Shown: positions 8,824 through 17,265 of the stretch, piece by piece
Position numbering within the stretch: the stretch's first letter is position 1
How the letters are laid out: the number at the start of each line of letters is the position of its first letter
From: Deltaproteobacteria bacterium
GTDB taxonomy: Bacteria > Myxococcota_A > UBA9160 > UBA6930
Direction: 5' to 3'
Length of the DNA stretch: 64,000 nt
Assembly: GCA_028817435.1 (NCBI GenBank)
Contig: JAPPPQ010000017.1
Span: forward strand, 1-64,000
The notes under the pieces: model-generated
What the model was told of the DNA's origin: nothing
The model's database searches: none
Seen by the model: the letters and a program-made list of their open reading frames with translations, nothing else
Made by a program: the position numbers and the translations under genes

Positions 8824-10566
8824 TTAGCGAAGCGGAAGCGCTTCTTCCACTACTACGCCCCGATCCCGGAGAATTGTTCCCTGCGCCCGGTCCAGGGCCG
8901 AAACCGAATCGTGGTAGGTCTGCAGGGCGCCGGTGTGCTGGCGCTCGGCATCCACCAGCACTTCTTCCCGCTCCAGCACGGCAAAGGGGGTGGATTCTCC
9001 CAGTTCCAGGCGCACCTGCTCGGCCCGCAACTGCTCGCGGGCCGCGGCCACGCGCCGGTCCGCCGCCTCAATGCCTTCCAGGGCCGAGCGCAGGCCGCGC
9101 ACCGCGCCGCGCACTTCCAGCACGATGGATTGCGAGAGCCGCGCCGCCCGCGCCCGCGCCTGCAGCAGTTCGGCCCGGCGCTTGTGCTGCCGCGCCCGGG
9201 CCGCGCTGTTGCCCAGCGGCAGCGAAAACACCACCCCCCCCGACCAGCGCCCGGCCCCGGCAGCGCTGAAGAAGTTGTCGTGGGTGTCTGAGTAATCGCG
9301 GGGAAAGGCCGGCGGCGGCGGCGGGTCCGGGCAGCCGCCGGTCATCTGGTCGAAGAAGCTGTTGGGATCGCAGGGAATCTCTGCGCCGCCCAGCCCCTGG
9401 AAGCCGTAGCTGCCCACCACATCGAGCTGCGGCAGGCGCTGGTTGCGCGCCGAGCGCAGCAGCAGCGCCTGCTGGGCGATGCGGTTGCGCGAAATCGCCA
9501 GCTCCGGGCGCAGCTCGAATGCCTTGGCCGCGGCGGCCTTTTCATCCGCCTGCAGGTTGCGGACCTGGCTCGGGTCGTCTTCGGCAATCACCTGAAGCCG
9601 CGCGCCGGGCCGCAGCCGCGCGCCCAGCACCAGGTTGATCAGCCGGTCCTGCGCGCCCTCGTGATTGTTCCCGGCGCGGATGAGCCGGAATTCGCGGTCC
9701 GCCATGCCGGCCTCGGCCTCCACCACCGCCACCCTGGAGACCAGCCCCACCTCATACTGCGCCTCGCTGCGCTCCAGCAGGGCGCGGGCGGTTTCCAGGC
9801 TCTTTTGCGCCACGGCCAGATCTTTGGCGCGGGCCGCCAGGTTCCAGTAGGCGGTCTCGATGGCGCGCACCGTATCCATCAGCTGCTGGCGAAACTGCTC
9901 GAAGGCGATGCCCTGGCCGATGCCCGTGCTGCGCACCTGCACCCACTCGTCGCCCCACAAAAAGCCCCGCAGCAGCGGCAGCGTCCCCTCGAAGTTGAGG
10001 TTCGTGGTGTATTGGGGCTGATAGTCCTGGAACGGCTGGGTGCTCTGCAGGCTGCGCCCGGTGTAGCGGAGGTTGTAGCGCCAGCCCAGCACCGGCACCA
10101 CGCCGGCCAGCCCCGCGTTGCCGTCCTGGGTGCGGTCCAACTGAAAGTTGCCCGCGCCGCCCTGCAGCGGGGAAGAGGCGGGCGTTTCGGTGCTGGCGTA
10201 GGTGAAGCCGCTGCTCAGCACCGGCTCGTGGCGCGCCCAGGCCATGCGGTGATCGTAATCGGCAATGGCCGGGCCGTGGCGGACGATGGCCACATCGAGG
10301 TTGTTCTCCATGCCCCGGCGAATGGCGTCGGCGAGGCTGAGCCGCATTACCTGCGGCTCCCCGTCCGCCGCTTGCGCGGGCTGCGCCGCTTCCACGGGTT
10401 GCGCCTCCGCCGCTTGCTCCGCCGCTTGCGCGGGGGCGGGGGCCGGGTCTGCGGGGGCGGGCGCTTCGGCGGCTGCGCCATTTGTCGGTGCCGTTTCCTG
10501 GGCCGGGGACGGAAGGGCGATGGCGAGGCAGGTGGCCAGCAGCAGGGCAGGTGTGAGTGCGCGCAT
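8824..10566 (-). CDS. TolC-family outer-membrane efflux/secretion channel
   Basis: Outer-membrane channel of the OEP/TolC family for efflux pumps or type I secretion. The real start is the ATG at 10566 (MRALTPALLLATCLAIALPSPAQ, a clear signal peptide) with a GAGGAG ribosome site, giving 580 residues; the track ORF to 11772 is antisense to ispD/ispF. A long Ala/Pro/Glu linker (residues 25-65) precedes the first repeat. Helical segments such as AIETAYWNLAARAKDLAVAQ recur in both halves. No inner-membrane pump genes lie alongside, so the partner is unknown. Confidence 0.85.
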   Translation of the reverse strand: MRALTPALLLATCLAIALPSPAQETAPTNGAAAEAPAPADPAPAPAQAAEQAAEAQPVEAAQPAQAADGEPQVMRLSLADAIRRGMENNLDVAIVRHGPAIADYDHRMAWARHEPVLSSGFTYASTETPASSPLQGGAGNFQLDRTQDGNAGLAGVVPVLGWRYNLRYTGRSLQSTQPFQDYQPQYTTNLNFEGTLPLLRGFLWGDEWVQVRSTGIGQGIAFEQFRQQLMDTVRAIETAYWNLAARAKDLAVAQKSLETARALLERSEAQYEVGLVSRVAVVEAEAGMADREFRLIRAGNNHEGAQDRLINLVLGARLRPGARLQVIAEDDPSQVRNLQADEKAAAAKAFELRPELAISRNRIAQQALLLRSARNQRLPQLDVVGSYGFQGLGGAEIPCDPNSFFDQMTGGCPDPPPPPAFPRDYSDTHDNFFSAAGAGRWSGGVVFSLPLGNSAARARQHKRRAELLQARARAARLSQSIVLEVRGAVRGLRSALEGIEAADRRVAAAREQLRAEQVRLELGESTPFAVLEREEVLVDAERQHTGALQTYHDSVSALDRAQGTILRDRGVVVEEALPLR

Positions 10567-10626
10567 GAAATCTCCTCGTGGCGAGCGTGCGAACTTAGCA
10601 ATACCACCGCGCGGGGTGGCATAGGC

Positions 10627-10632
10627 TATGCT
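10627..10632 (+). promoter_or_regulatory. Candidate -10 box of ispD, leaderless geometry
   Basis: TATGCT ends 7 bases before the ATG at 10640, where transcription would be expected to begin. This supports 10640 rather than 10628 as the ispD start and suggests a leaderless mRNA. No good -35 is visible. The same TAnnCT spacing recurs before uvrB and the AlkA-like gene. Confidence 0.4.
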
Positions 10633-10639
10633 GGCCGCC

Positions 10640-11389
10640 ATGAGCGTGGCGGCGCTGGTCCTCGGGGCGGGGCGGGGCGAGCGCTTCCGGGCGAGCCGCG
10701 GCGAGGCGGCGTGCGCGCCCGCCAAAGTCTTCGCGCCCCTGGCCGGGCGGAGCATTCTGGCGCGCTCCATCGCAGCGCTCTGCGCCGTCAGTGAGATTGA
10801 GTGGGTGCAGCCGGTGCTGCCCGCGGCGGCGCTGGAAGGCTGGGAATCGCTGCGCCGCGAGCTGGAAGCGCTGGCCGCGCAAGCCGGGGCCGCCCAGGTG
10901 GCGCAAGTGGCGCCGCCGGTGGCGGGAGGCCCCCGCCGCCGGGATTCGCTCTGCGCCGGACTCGCCGCCCTGCCGCCGCAGGCGAGCCATGTTGCGGTGC
11001 ACGACGCCGCGCGCCCCATGCTCTGCGCGGCAGATGCCGCGCGGGTGGTGCGGGCGGCGCTGGCAGAGGGCGCGGCGCTGCTCGCCGCGCCGGTGGCGGA
11101 TACCATCCACCAGGTGCGCGGCGCGCGGGTAACCGGCACGCCGCCGCGGGAAGAGTGCTGGGCGGCGCAGACGCCGCAGGTCTTCCGCCGCGATTGGCTC
11201 GCCGAAGCCCTCGCCTTTGCCGAAGGCGAAGCAGGCGCGGATTGCGCCGATACAGATGAGGCGTCGCTGGTGGCCCGGCTGGGCCGTCCGGTGCGCGTCG
11301 TGGCCGGCGCGGCGGAGAATCGCAAAATCACCACAGCGGCAGATCTGCTCGCCGCCGAGGCGTGGCTGCGCGCCGGGGGGGCGGCATGA
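10640..11389 (+). CDS. ispD: 2-C-methyl-D-erythritol 4-phosphate cytidylyltransferase
   Basis: Third enzyme of the MEP isoprenoid pathway; it couples MEP to CTP. The protein (249 residues from 10640; 253 from 10628) opens with the nucleotide-binding motif VLGAGRGERF, then a Lys-containing segment (PAKVFAPLAGRSIL), VHDAARPM and a C-terminal region with DTDEASLVARLG. The N-terminal loop is a few residues longer than in E. coli. The start at 10640 was chosen on homology and the -10 position. Its stop overlaps the ispF ATG (ATGA), as is usual for this pair. Confidence 0.92.
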   Translation: MSVAALVLGAGRGERFRASRGEAACAPAKVFAPLAGRSILARSIAALCAVSEIEWVQPVLPAAALEGWESLRRELEALAAQAGAAQVAQVAPPVAGGPRRRDSLCAGLAALPPQASHVAVHDAARPMLCAADAARVVRAALAEGAALLAAPVADTIHQVRGARVTGTPPREECWAAQTPQVFRRDWLAEALAFAEGEAGADCADTDEASLVARLGRPVRVVAGAAENRKITTAADLLAAEAWLRAGGAA

Positions 11390-11883
11390 GCGAAGCCGTG
11401 CGCGTGGGGCAGGGCTTCGATGTGCACCGGCTCGCGCCGGGCCGCCCGCTGTGGCTGGGCGGAATTGAGATTCCCCACGAGCGCGGCCTGCTCGGCCACT
11501 CCGATGGCGATGTGCTGTTGCACGCCGTGGCCGATGCGCTGCTCGGCGCGCTGGGCGAAGGCGACCTGGGTCGGCACTTTCCCTCCTCCGATCCCGCCCT
11601 GGCGGGCCGCGCGAGTTCCGGTTTGTTGCGCCAGGTGGCGCAGCGCATGCGCGGCTGCGGCTTCCGCGTGGCGAATCTCGACGCCAGCATTATTGCCGAA
11701 GAGCCGCGGCTCGCGCCCTGGCAGGGCAAAATGCGCGACTCGCTGGCCGCGCTGCTCTCGGCCCCGCCCCACGCCGTCAACCTGAAGCTCAAGAGCGCGG
11801 ATGGACTCGGCGCCATTGGGCGCGGCGAGGGCATTGCCGCCCAGGCCGTGGTGTTGCTGGCGCGCGCGGGGGAAGCGCCGTGA
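11386..11883 (+). CDS. ispF: 2-C-methyl-D-erythritol 2,4-cyclodiphosphate synthase
   Basis: MEP-pathway enzyme that cyclises CDP-ME 2-phosphate and releases CMP. The 165 residues have metal-ligand motifs GFDVHRL and GHSDGDVLLHAVADALLGA, then EGDLGRHFP and C-terminal IGRGEGIAAQAVVLL. The usual TTT/TTNE stretch before GLG reads KSADGLG, a mild deviation at a phosphate-contact loop. It overlaps ispD by 4 bases upstream and cysS (GTGA) downstream, so the three genes are probably translationally coupled. Confidence 0.94.
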   Translation: MSEAVRVGQGFDVHRLAPGRPLWLGGIEIPHERGLLGHSDGDVLLHAVADALLGALGEGDLGRHFPSSDPALAGRASSGLLRQVAQRMRGCGFRVANLDASIIAEEPRLAPWQGKMRDSLAALLSAPPHAVNLKLKSADGLGAIGRGEGIAAQAVVLLARAGEAP

Positions 11884-13322
11884 GCGCGCTGCAGCTCTTC
11901 AACTCGCGCAGCCGCCGCAAGCAGCGCTTCGCCCCCCTGGAGCCGGGCCACGCGCGGGTGTATAGCTGCGGGCCGACGGTGTATTCGCCCCAGCACATCG
12001 GCAATTTGCGCTCCTGTGTTTTTGCGGATTTGCTGAAGCGCGCGCTGCTGGCCGAAGGGCTGCGCGTGACTCATGTGATCAACATTACCGATGTGGGGCA
12101 CCTGAGCGACGACGCCGACGCCGGCGATGACAAGATGGAGCGCGCCGCGCGGGAGAGCGGGCGGCGCGCCTCGGAGATCGCCGCCGAATTCAGCGCGCAG
12201 TGGAACCGCGACCGGCGCGCGCTCAACTGCCTGGAACCCGAGGTGTTGTGCCGGGCTACCGAGCACATTTCCGAGCAGATTGAGATGATCCGCCGCATTG
12301 AGGCGCAAGGCGCTTGCTACCGCATTGCCGATGGAATTTACTTCGACATTGCGAGCTTTCCGCGCTACGCCGAACTGGCGCGGCTTCCGCTGGAAGCGCA
12401 GCGCGGCAGCGCGCGTATGCAAGAGGCGGTGCCCGGCAAGCGCCACCCTGCAGATTTCGCGCTGTGGAAATTCGCCCAGCCCGGCGTGCAGCGGCAGCAG
12501 GAATGGGACTCGGACTGGGGGCGCGGCTTTCCCGGCTGGCACATCGAGTGCTCGGCAATGAGCACCCGCTATCTGGGCGAGCAATTCGATATTCACACCG
12601 GCGGCGTGGAGCACCTGCCGGTGCATCACAGCAACGAGCTCGCCCAGAGCGAAACGGCGCTGGGCGTTCACCCCTGGGTGCAGTTCTGGATGCACCACGA
12701 CTGGATTGTCTTCGGCGGCGAAAAGCTCTCGAAATCCCGGGGCGGCGCGCCGCTGCTGCAAGATTTGCAGCGCGCGGGGGTGCCGCCGCTGGCCTACCGC
12801 TACTTTTTGTTGCAGGCGCACTACCGCAAGCAGCAGCACTGGGGGCCGGAGGCCATTGAAGCGGCGGCGCGGGGTTATCGGCGGTTGCTGGCGCAGAGTC
12901 AGCCGCTGCGCGCCGCGCGGGGCGAGGCCGCTGCCGCCGCCGAGGCCCGGCTGGCGCCCTGGCGCGAGGACTTTCGCGCCGCCGTGCGCGACGATTTGAA
13001 CGCGCCCCGCGCCCTCGCCCTGGCGGCCCGGGCCGCCAGGGAGGAATCCCTCAGCGCGGCGGAGCGCTGCGCGCTGCTGGAAGAGTTCGACCGCTGGCTG
13101 GGACTCGATTTGCTGGCCGCGCCCGCTGCGCCCACCGAGCCCGCCGCGCTGGATGCGGGCGCGGCCGCAGAGGCCGCGCAGATTGAGGCGCAGCTGGCCG
13201 AGCGCGAGGCCGCGCGCAAGCGCCGCGACTTTGCCGCCGCCGACCGCATCCGGGACGAGCTGGCCGCCGGGGGCATTGTCATTGAGGACACGCCGGCAGG
13301 CCCCGTCTGGCGCCGCCGCTGA
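11880..13322 (+). CDS. cysS: Cysteinyl-tRNA synthetase
   Basis: Class I synthetase that charges tRNA-Cys. The 480 residues keep the zinc ligands (Cys in SCGPTVY, Cys in WHIECSAM, and HHSNE) and the KMSKS loop as KLSKS. The HIGH motif reads HIGN, and the active-site helix [18 protein letters not shown] departs from the common GGxDLxFPHHENE, so this is a divergent CysRS lineage. The C-terminal DALR-like helices are Ala/Glu-rich. It starts at GTG 11880 within the ispF stop. Confidence 0.94.
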   Translation: MSALQLFNSRSRRKQRFAPLEPGHARVYSCGPTVYSPQHIGNLRSCVFADLLKRALLAEGLRVTHVINITDVGHLSDDADAGDDKMERAARESGRRASEIAAEFSAQWNRDRRALNCLEPEVLCRATEHISEQIEMIRRIEAQGACYRIADGIYFDIASFPRYAELARLPLEAQRGSARMQEAVPGKRHPADFALWKFAQPGVQRQQEWDSDWGRGFPGWHIECSAMSTRYLGEQFDIHTGGVEHLPVHHSNELAQSETALGVHPWVQFWMHHDWIVFGGEKLSKSRGGAPLLQDLQRAGVPPLAYRYFLLQAHYRKQQHWGPEAIEAAARGYRRLLAQSQPLRAARGEAAAAAEARLAPWREDFRAAVRDDLNAPRALALAARAAREESLSAAERCALLEEFDRWLGLDLLAAPAAPTEPAALDAGAAAEAAQIEAQLAEREAARKRRDFAAADRIRDELAAGGIVIEDTPAGPVWRRR

Positions 13323-13343
13323 GCGCCCGCCGCCGCGCGCCGC

Positions 13344-13349
13344 TACCCT
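13344..13349 (+). promoter_or_regulatory. Candidate -10 box of uvrB, leaderless geometry
   Basis: TACCCT is followed by 7 bases and then the uvrB GTG at 13357, the same spacing as at ispD. No Shine-Dalgarno sequence precedes the GTG, which fits a leaderless transcript. A -35 is not evident. Confidence 0.35.
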
Positions 13350-13356
13350 GCGCCCC

Positions 13357-15357
13357 GTGGAGCGCTTTCAACTGCAGAGCGAGCACCAGCCCTGCGGCGA
13401 CCAGCCCCGGGCCATTGCCGAGCTGGTGCAGGGCGTGCGCACCGGCGCATCTCACCAGACGCTGCTCGGCGTCACCGGCAGCGGCAAATCCTTCACCATG
13501 GCCTGCGTCATCGAGGCGCTGAACCGCCCGGCGCTGGTCATGGCGCCCAACAAGACTCTCGCCGCGCAGCTCTACGGCGAATTCAAATCGCTGTTTCCAG
13601 AGAACGCCGTCGAGTATTTCGTCTCCTATTACGATTACTATCAGCCCGAGGCATACATTCCCTCTTCCGATACCTACATTGAGAAGGATTCCTCGGTCAA
13701 CGACGAGATAGACAAGCTGCGGCACTCCGCCACCCATGCGCTGATGTCGCGCCGCGATGTGCTGGTGGTGGCCAGCGTCTCCTGCATTTACGGGCTGGGT
13801 TCGCCCGCCAGCTACGGCGAGCACCGCGCCTTTTTGCAGGTGGGCGATTCGCTGGACCGCGACGACCTGTTGCGCCGCCTGGTGTCCATGCTCTACGCCC
13901 GAAACGATACCGATTTTCAGCGCGGTTCTTTTCGCGTGCGCGGCGATGTGGTGGAGGTGATTCCGCAATACGAGAGCGAAAAGGCGCTGCGCATCGAGTT
14001 CTTCGGCGACGAGATCGAAGCCCTCGCCGAAATTGATCCGTTGCGCGGCAAGGTGCTGGCGCGCCCCCGGCGCGCGATGATCTACCCGGCCAGTCACTAT
14101 GTGGCCGGCGAAGACCGCATTGCCCGGGCCTGCCAGGGCGTGCGCGCAGAACTGGCCGAGCGCCTCGCCGCGCTGCGCAACGAGAGCAAGCTGCTCGAGG
14201 CGCAGCGCCTGGAACAGCGGACGCTCTACGACCTGGAGAGTCTGGAAGAGATGGGCTTTTGCCATGGCGTGGAGAATTACTCGCGCTGGCTCGACGGCCG
14301 CGGGCCGGGCGAAACGCCCTACACGCTCTACGATTATTTCCCCGACGATATTCTCGTCTTCCTCGACGAGAGCCATGTGAGCGTGCCGCAAATTGGCGGC
14401 ATGTTCCGCGGCGACCGGGCGCGCAAGGAGACGCTGGTGGAATTCGGCTTCCGGCTGCCCTCGGCCCTGGACAACCGCCCGTTGCGCTTTGAAGAATGGG
14501 AGCAGCGCGCCCGGCAGCGCATTTATGTTTCCGCCACGCCGGGAGATTACGAAATGCAGCGCTGCGGCGGCGCGGTGGTGGAGCAGATTATCCGGCCCAC
14601 CGGGCTGGTGGATCCGCAGGTTTCCATGCGTCCCGCCAGCGGGCAGGTGGACGATCTGCTCGCAGAAATTCGCGCCCGCGTCGCCGCTTCCGAGCGCGTG
14701 CTGGTCACGACCCTTACCAAGCGCATGGCCGAAGAGCTCACCGATTACTACGCCGAGCAGGGCGTGCGGGTGCGCTACCTGCACAGCGACATTCAGACCA
14801 TTGAGCGCAGCGAAATCATCCGCGAATTGCGCGAGGGGCAATTCGATGTGCTGGTGGGCATCAACCTGTTGCGCGAAGGGCTCGACATTCCCGAGGTTTC
14901 GCTGGTGGCGATTCTCGACGCCGACAAGGAGGGCTTTCTGCGCTCCACGCGCTCGTTGATTCAGACCATCGGCCGCGCGGCGCGCAATGTGAACGGCGCG
15001 GTGCTGCTCTACGCCGATACCGAGACGCGCTCGATCCGCGAGACCATGGCCGAGACCGAGCGCCGCCGCGCCGTGCAGCTTCGCTACAACAAAGAGCACG
15101 GCATTACGCCGCAGACGGTGCGCAAGAAGATCTCGAGCCTGCGCGATTCCATTTGGGAGGCGGACTATGTGACCGTCGAAAAGCGCGGGGAGGACGAGCG
15201 CGCCGCGCCGCAGGTGCCCGCCCACGAGATTCCCGCGCTGGTCGAGACATTGCGCCGCGAAATGCGCGAAGCGGCCGCCAAGCTCGAATACGAGCGCGCG
15301 GCGGAGCTGCGCGACCGCATCCGCGCCCTCGACCAGGAGCGCCTGCGGGCTGTCTGA
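13357..15357 (+). CDS. uvrB: Excinuclease ABC subunit B
   Basis: Damage-verification helicase of nucleotide excision repair. The 666 residues include Walker A GVTGSGKS, the beta-hairpin region [28 protein letters not shown], Walker B FLDESH, helicase motifs V/VI ([25 protein letters not shown]) and a C-terminal UVR motif ([15 protein letters not shown]). The GTG at 13357 gives the standard N-terminus; the track ORF start at 13153 lies in cysS. uvrC follows after 1 base. Confidence 0.97.
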   Translation: MERFQLQSEHQPCGDQPRAIAELVQGVRTGASHQTLLGVTGSGKSFTMACVIEALNRPALVMAPNKTLAAQLYGEFKSLFPENAVEYFVSYYDYYQPEAYIPSSDTYIEKDSSVNDEIDKLRHSATHALMSRRDVLVVASVSCIYGLGSPASYGEHRAFLQVGDSLDRDDLLRRLVSMLYARNDTDFQRGSFRVRGDVVEVIPQYESEKALRIEFFGDEIEALAEIDPLRGKVLARPRRAMIYPASHYVAGEDRIARACQGVRAELAERLAALRNESKLLEAQRLEQRTLYDLESLEEMGFCHGVENYSRWLDGRGPGETPYTLYDYFPDDILVFLDESHVSVPQIGGMFRGDRARKETLVEFGFRLPSALDNRPLRFEEWEQRARQRIYVSATPGDYEMQRCGGAVVEQIIRPTGLVDPQVSMRPASGQVDDLLAEIRARVAASERVLVTTLTKRMAEELTDYYAEQGVRVRYLHSDIQTIERSEIIRELREGQFDVLVGINLLREGLDIPEVSLVAILDADKEGFLRSTRSLIQTIGRAARNVNGAVLLYADTETRSIRETMAETERRRAVQLRYNKEHGITPQTVRKKISSLRDSIWEADYVTVEKRGEDERAAPQVPAHEIPALVETLRREMREAAAKLEYERAAELRDRIRALDQERLRAV

Positions 15358-15358
15358 G

Positions 15359-17233
15359 GTGGAATCCGCACTGGCCGAGCGCCTCGCCTCGCTGCCGGCG
15401 CGGCCCGGCGTCTATTTGATGAAAAACGCCCGCGGCAAGGTGCTGTATGTGGGCAAGGCGCAGAGCCTGCGCAGCCGGGTGCGCTCTTACTTCGGCGCGG
15501 GCGGCGGCGGAAACTTCCGCGCGCCCCGGCTGTTGCGCGAAGTGGCGGAGGTGTCGGTGCTGGTGACGCCCAGCGTGAAAGAGGCGCTGCTGCTGGAAAA
15601 CGAACTGATCAAGCAGCACAAGCCGGGCTTCAATGTCCGGCTGCGCGACGATAAGCAATACCTGGGCCTGCGCCTCGATCTGCGCGAAGACTGGCCGCGG
15701 CTGCGCACGGTGCGGCGCTTCAAGAACGACGGCGCGCTCTATTTCGGCCCCTACACCTCCAGCGCGGCGCTGAAGCACTCGCTTTCGAATTTGCGCAAGC
15801 TGTTTCCGCTGCGAAGCTGCAGCGACGGCGTGTTCCGCGATTACGCCCGGCGCGGGCGTCCCTGCATTGAATACGAAATGAAGCGCTGCCCGGGTCCCTG
15901 TTGCGGGCTGGCCGGCGAGTCGCAGTATGCAGAATTGCTGCGCGGCACCGAACTTTTTTTGCGCGGGCGCTCCCGCGAACTGCTGCACTCGCTGCAGCAG
16001 CGCATGAGCGCCGCCGCCGCGGCGGAGCGCTTCGAAGAGGCCGCGCAGTTGCGCGACCGCATTGCCGGGGTGGAGCAGACCATCGAGCAGCAGCAGATCA
16101 TCGGCGCGCCACATTTGGACCGCGATGTCTTTGCGCTGGCGCGCCGCGCGGGCGAGGTGCAGCTGCAGATTTTGCATATCCGCGAAGGCCGCGTAATCGG
16201 CGCAGCCGCCCACAGCTTTTCCGGAGTCGAAGTGGGCGACGCCGCGGTGCTGGCCTCTTTTCTCGGCCAGTTTTACGCGGGCGCGGGGCGGCAGGCGCCG
16301 GCAGAGGTGCTGGTTTCGCTGGCGCTGGACGATGACGGCGCGCTGGCGGCGCTGCTGGGCGAGCGGGCCGGGCGCGCAATTGCGGTGCGCGTGCCCCGGC
16401 GCGGCGCGCCGCGCCGCCTGTTGGAAATGGCGGTGAACAACGCCGAGCTGGCGCTGTCGCAGCGCATCGAAGCGCGGCAGAGTCTGGAATCCGCCATTGC
16501 CGAACTGCGCGAGCGCTTGCGCCTTTCGCGCCCGCCCCGGCGCATCGAGTGTTACGATGTCTCGAACCTGCAGGGAACGCTGGCGGTGGCGAGCCGCGTC
16601 GCCTTCGAGGACGGCCGCCCCCACAAAAACGGCTACCGCCGCTACCGCATTCGCCAGGCCGCCGCCGGTGACGATCTCGCCTGTTTGCGCGAGGTGCTGG
16701 AGCGCAGGCTGGCGCGGCGGGAGAGCGAGCCGTTGCCCGACCTGTTGGTGGTGGATGGCGGGCGCGGCCAGCTCGGCGTGGCCTCTGCGCTGCTCGGCGA
16801 TTTGGGGATTGCGCTGGACCACATTGGACTCGCCAAAGAGCGCGAGGGCGCGGGGCCGGCCGCCCGGGTGAAGCGCTCGGGCGGACTCAAGGCCGAGCGC
16901 ATCTTTTTGCCGGGCCGCAAGAATCCCGTGCTGTTGCCGCCGAGTTCCCGGGGCATGCTGTTGCTGCAGCGCGTGCGCGACGAGGCCCACCGCTTCGCCA
17001 TTGAGTTTCAGCGCGCGCTGCGCAACAAGGCGGGCCTCACTTCCATTCTCGACGAGATTCCCGGCATCGGCCCGCAAAAGCGCCGCGCGCTGTTGCGCGC
17101 ACTGGGCTCTCTGCGCCGGGTGCGCGAGGCCCATGCCGCCGAGCTTTCGCAGATTGCCGGCCTTTCGGAGCGCGACGCCCACGCCATCCACAGCTTCTTC
17201 CGCGCACTGGACGAGCCCGCCCCCGAAAGCTGA
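15359..17233 (+). CDS. uvrC: Excinuclease ABC subunit C
   Basis: Dual-incision nuclease of nucleotide excision repair, partner of UvrB. The 624 residues have an N-terminal GIY-YIG domain (PGVYLMKNARGKVLYVGKAQSLRSRV), a UVR motif (ERFEEAAQLRDRI), an RNase H-like nuclease core (IECYDVSNLQGTLAVASRVAFEDG, LLVVDGGRGQLGVA) and a C-terminal tandem HhH (IPGIGPQKRRALLRALGSL). The GTG at 15359 almost abuts the uvrB TGA. uvrB and uvrC being adjacent suggests co-expression. Confidence 0.97.
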   Translation: MESALAERLASLPARPGVYLMKNARGKVLYVGKAQSLRSRVRSYFGAGGGGNFRAPRLLREVAEVSVLVTPSVKEALLLENELIKQHKPGFNVRLRDDKQYLGLRLDLREDWPRLRTVRRFKNDGALYFGPYTSSAALKHSLSNLRKLFPLRSCSDGVFRDYARRGRPCIEYEMKRCPGPCCGLAGESQYAELLRGTELFLRGRSRELLHSLQQRMSAAAAAERFEEAAQLRDRIAGVEQTIEQQQIIGAPHLDRDVFALARRAGEVQLQILHIREGRVIGAAAHSFSGVEVGDAAVLASFLGQFYAGAGRQAPAEVLVSLALDDDGALAALLGERAGRAIAVRVPRRGAPRRLLEMAVNNAELALSQRIEARQSLESAIAELRERLRLSRPPRRIECYDVSNLQGTLAVASRVAFEDGRPHKNGYRRYRIRQAAAGDDLACLREVLERRLARRESEPLPDLLVVDGGRGQLGVASALLGDLGIALDHIGLAKEREGAGPAARVKRSGGLKAERIFLPGRKNPVLLPPSSRGMLLLQRVRDEAHRFAIEFQRALRNKAGLTSILDEIPGIGPQKRRALLRALGSLRRVREAHAAELSQIAGLSERDAHAIHSFFRALDEPAPES

Positions 17234-17265
17234 CCCGCGGAAGTTGCGGCGGCGCGCGGTGGGGC

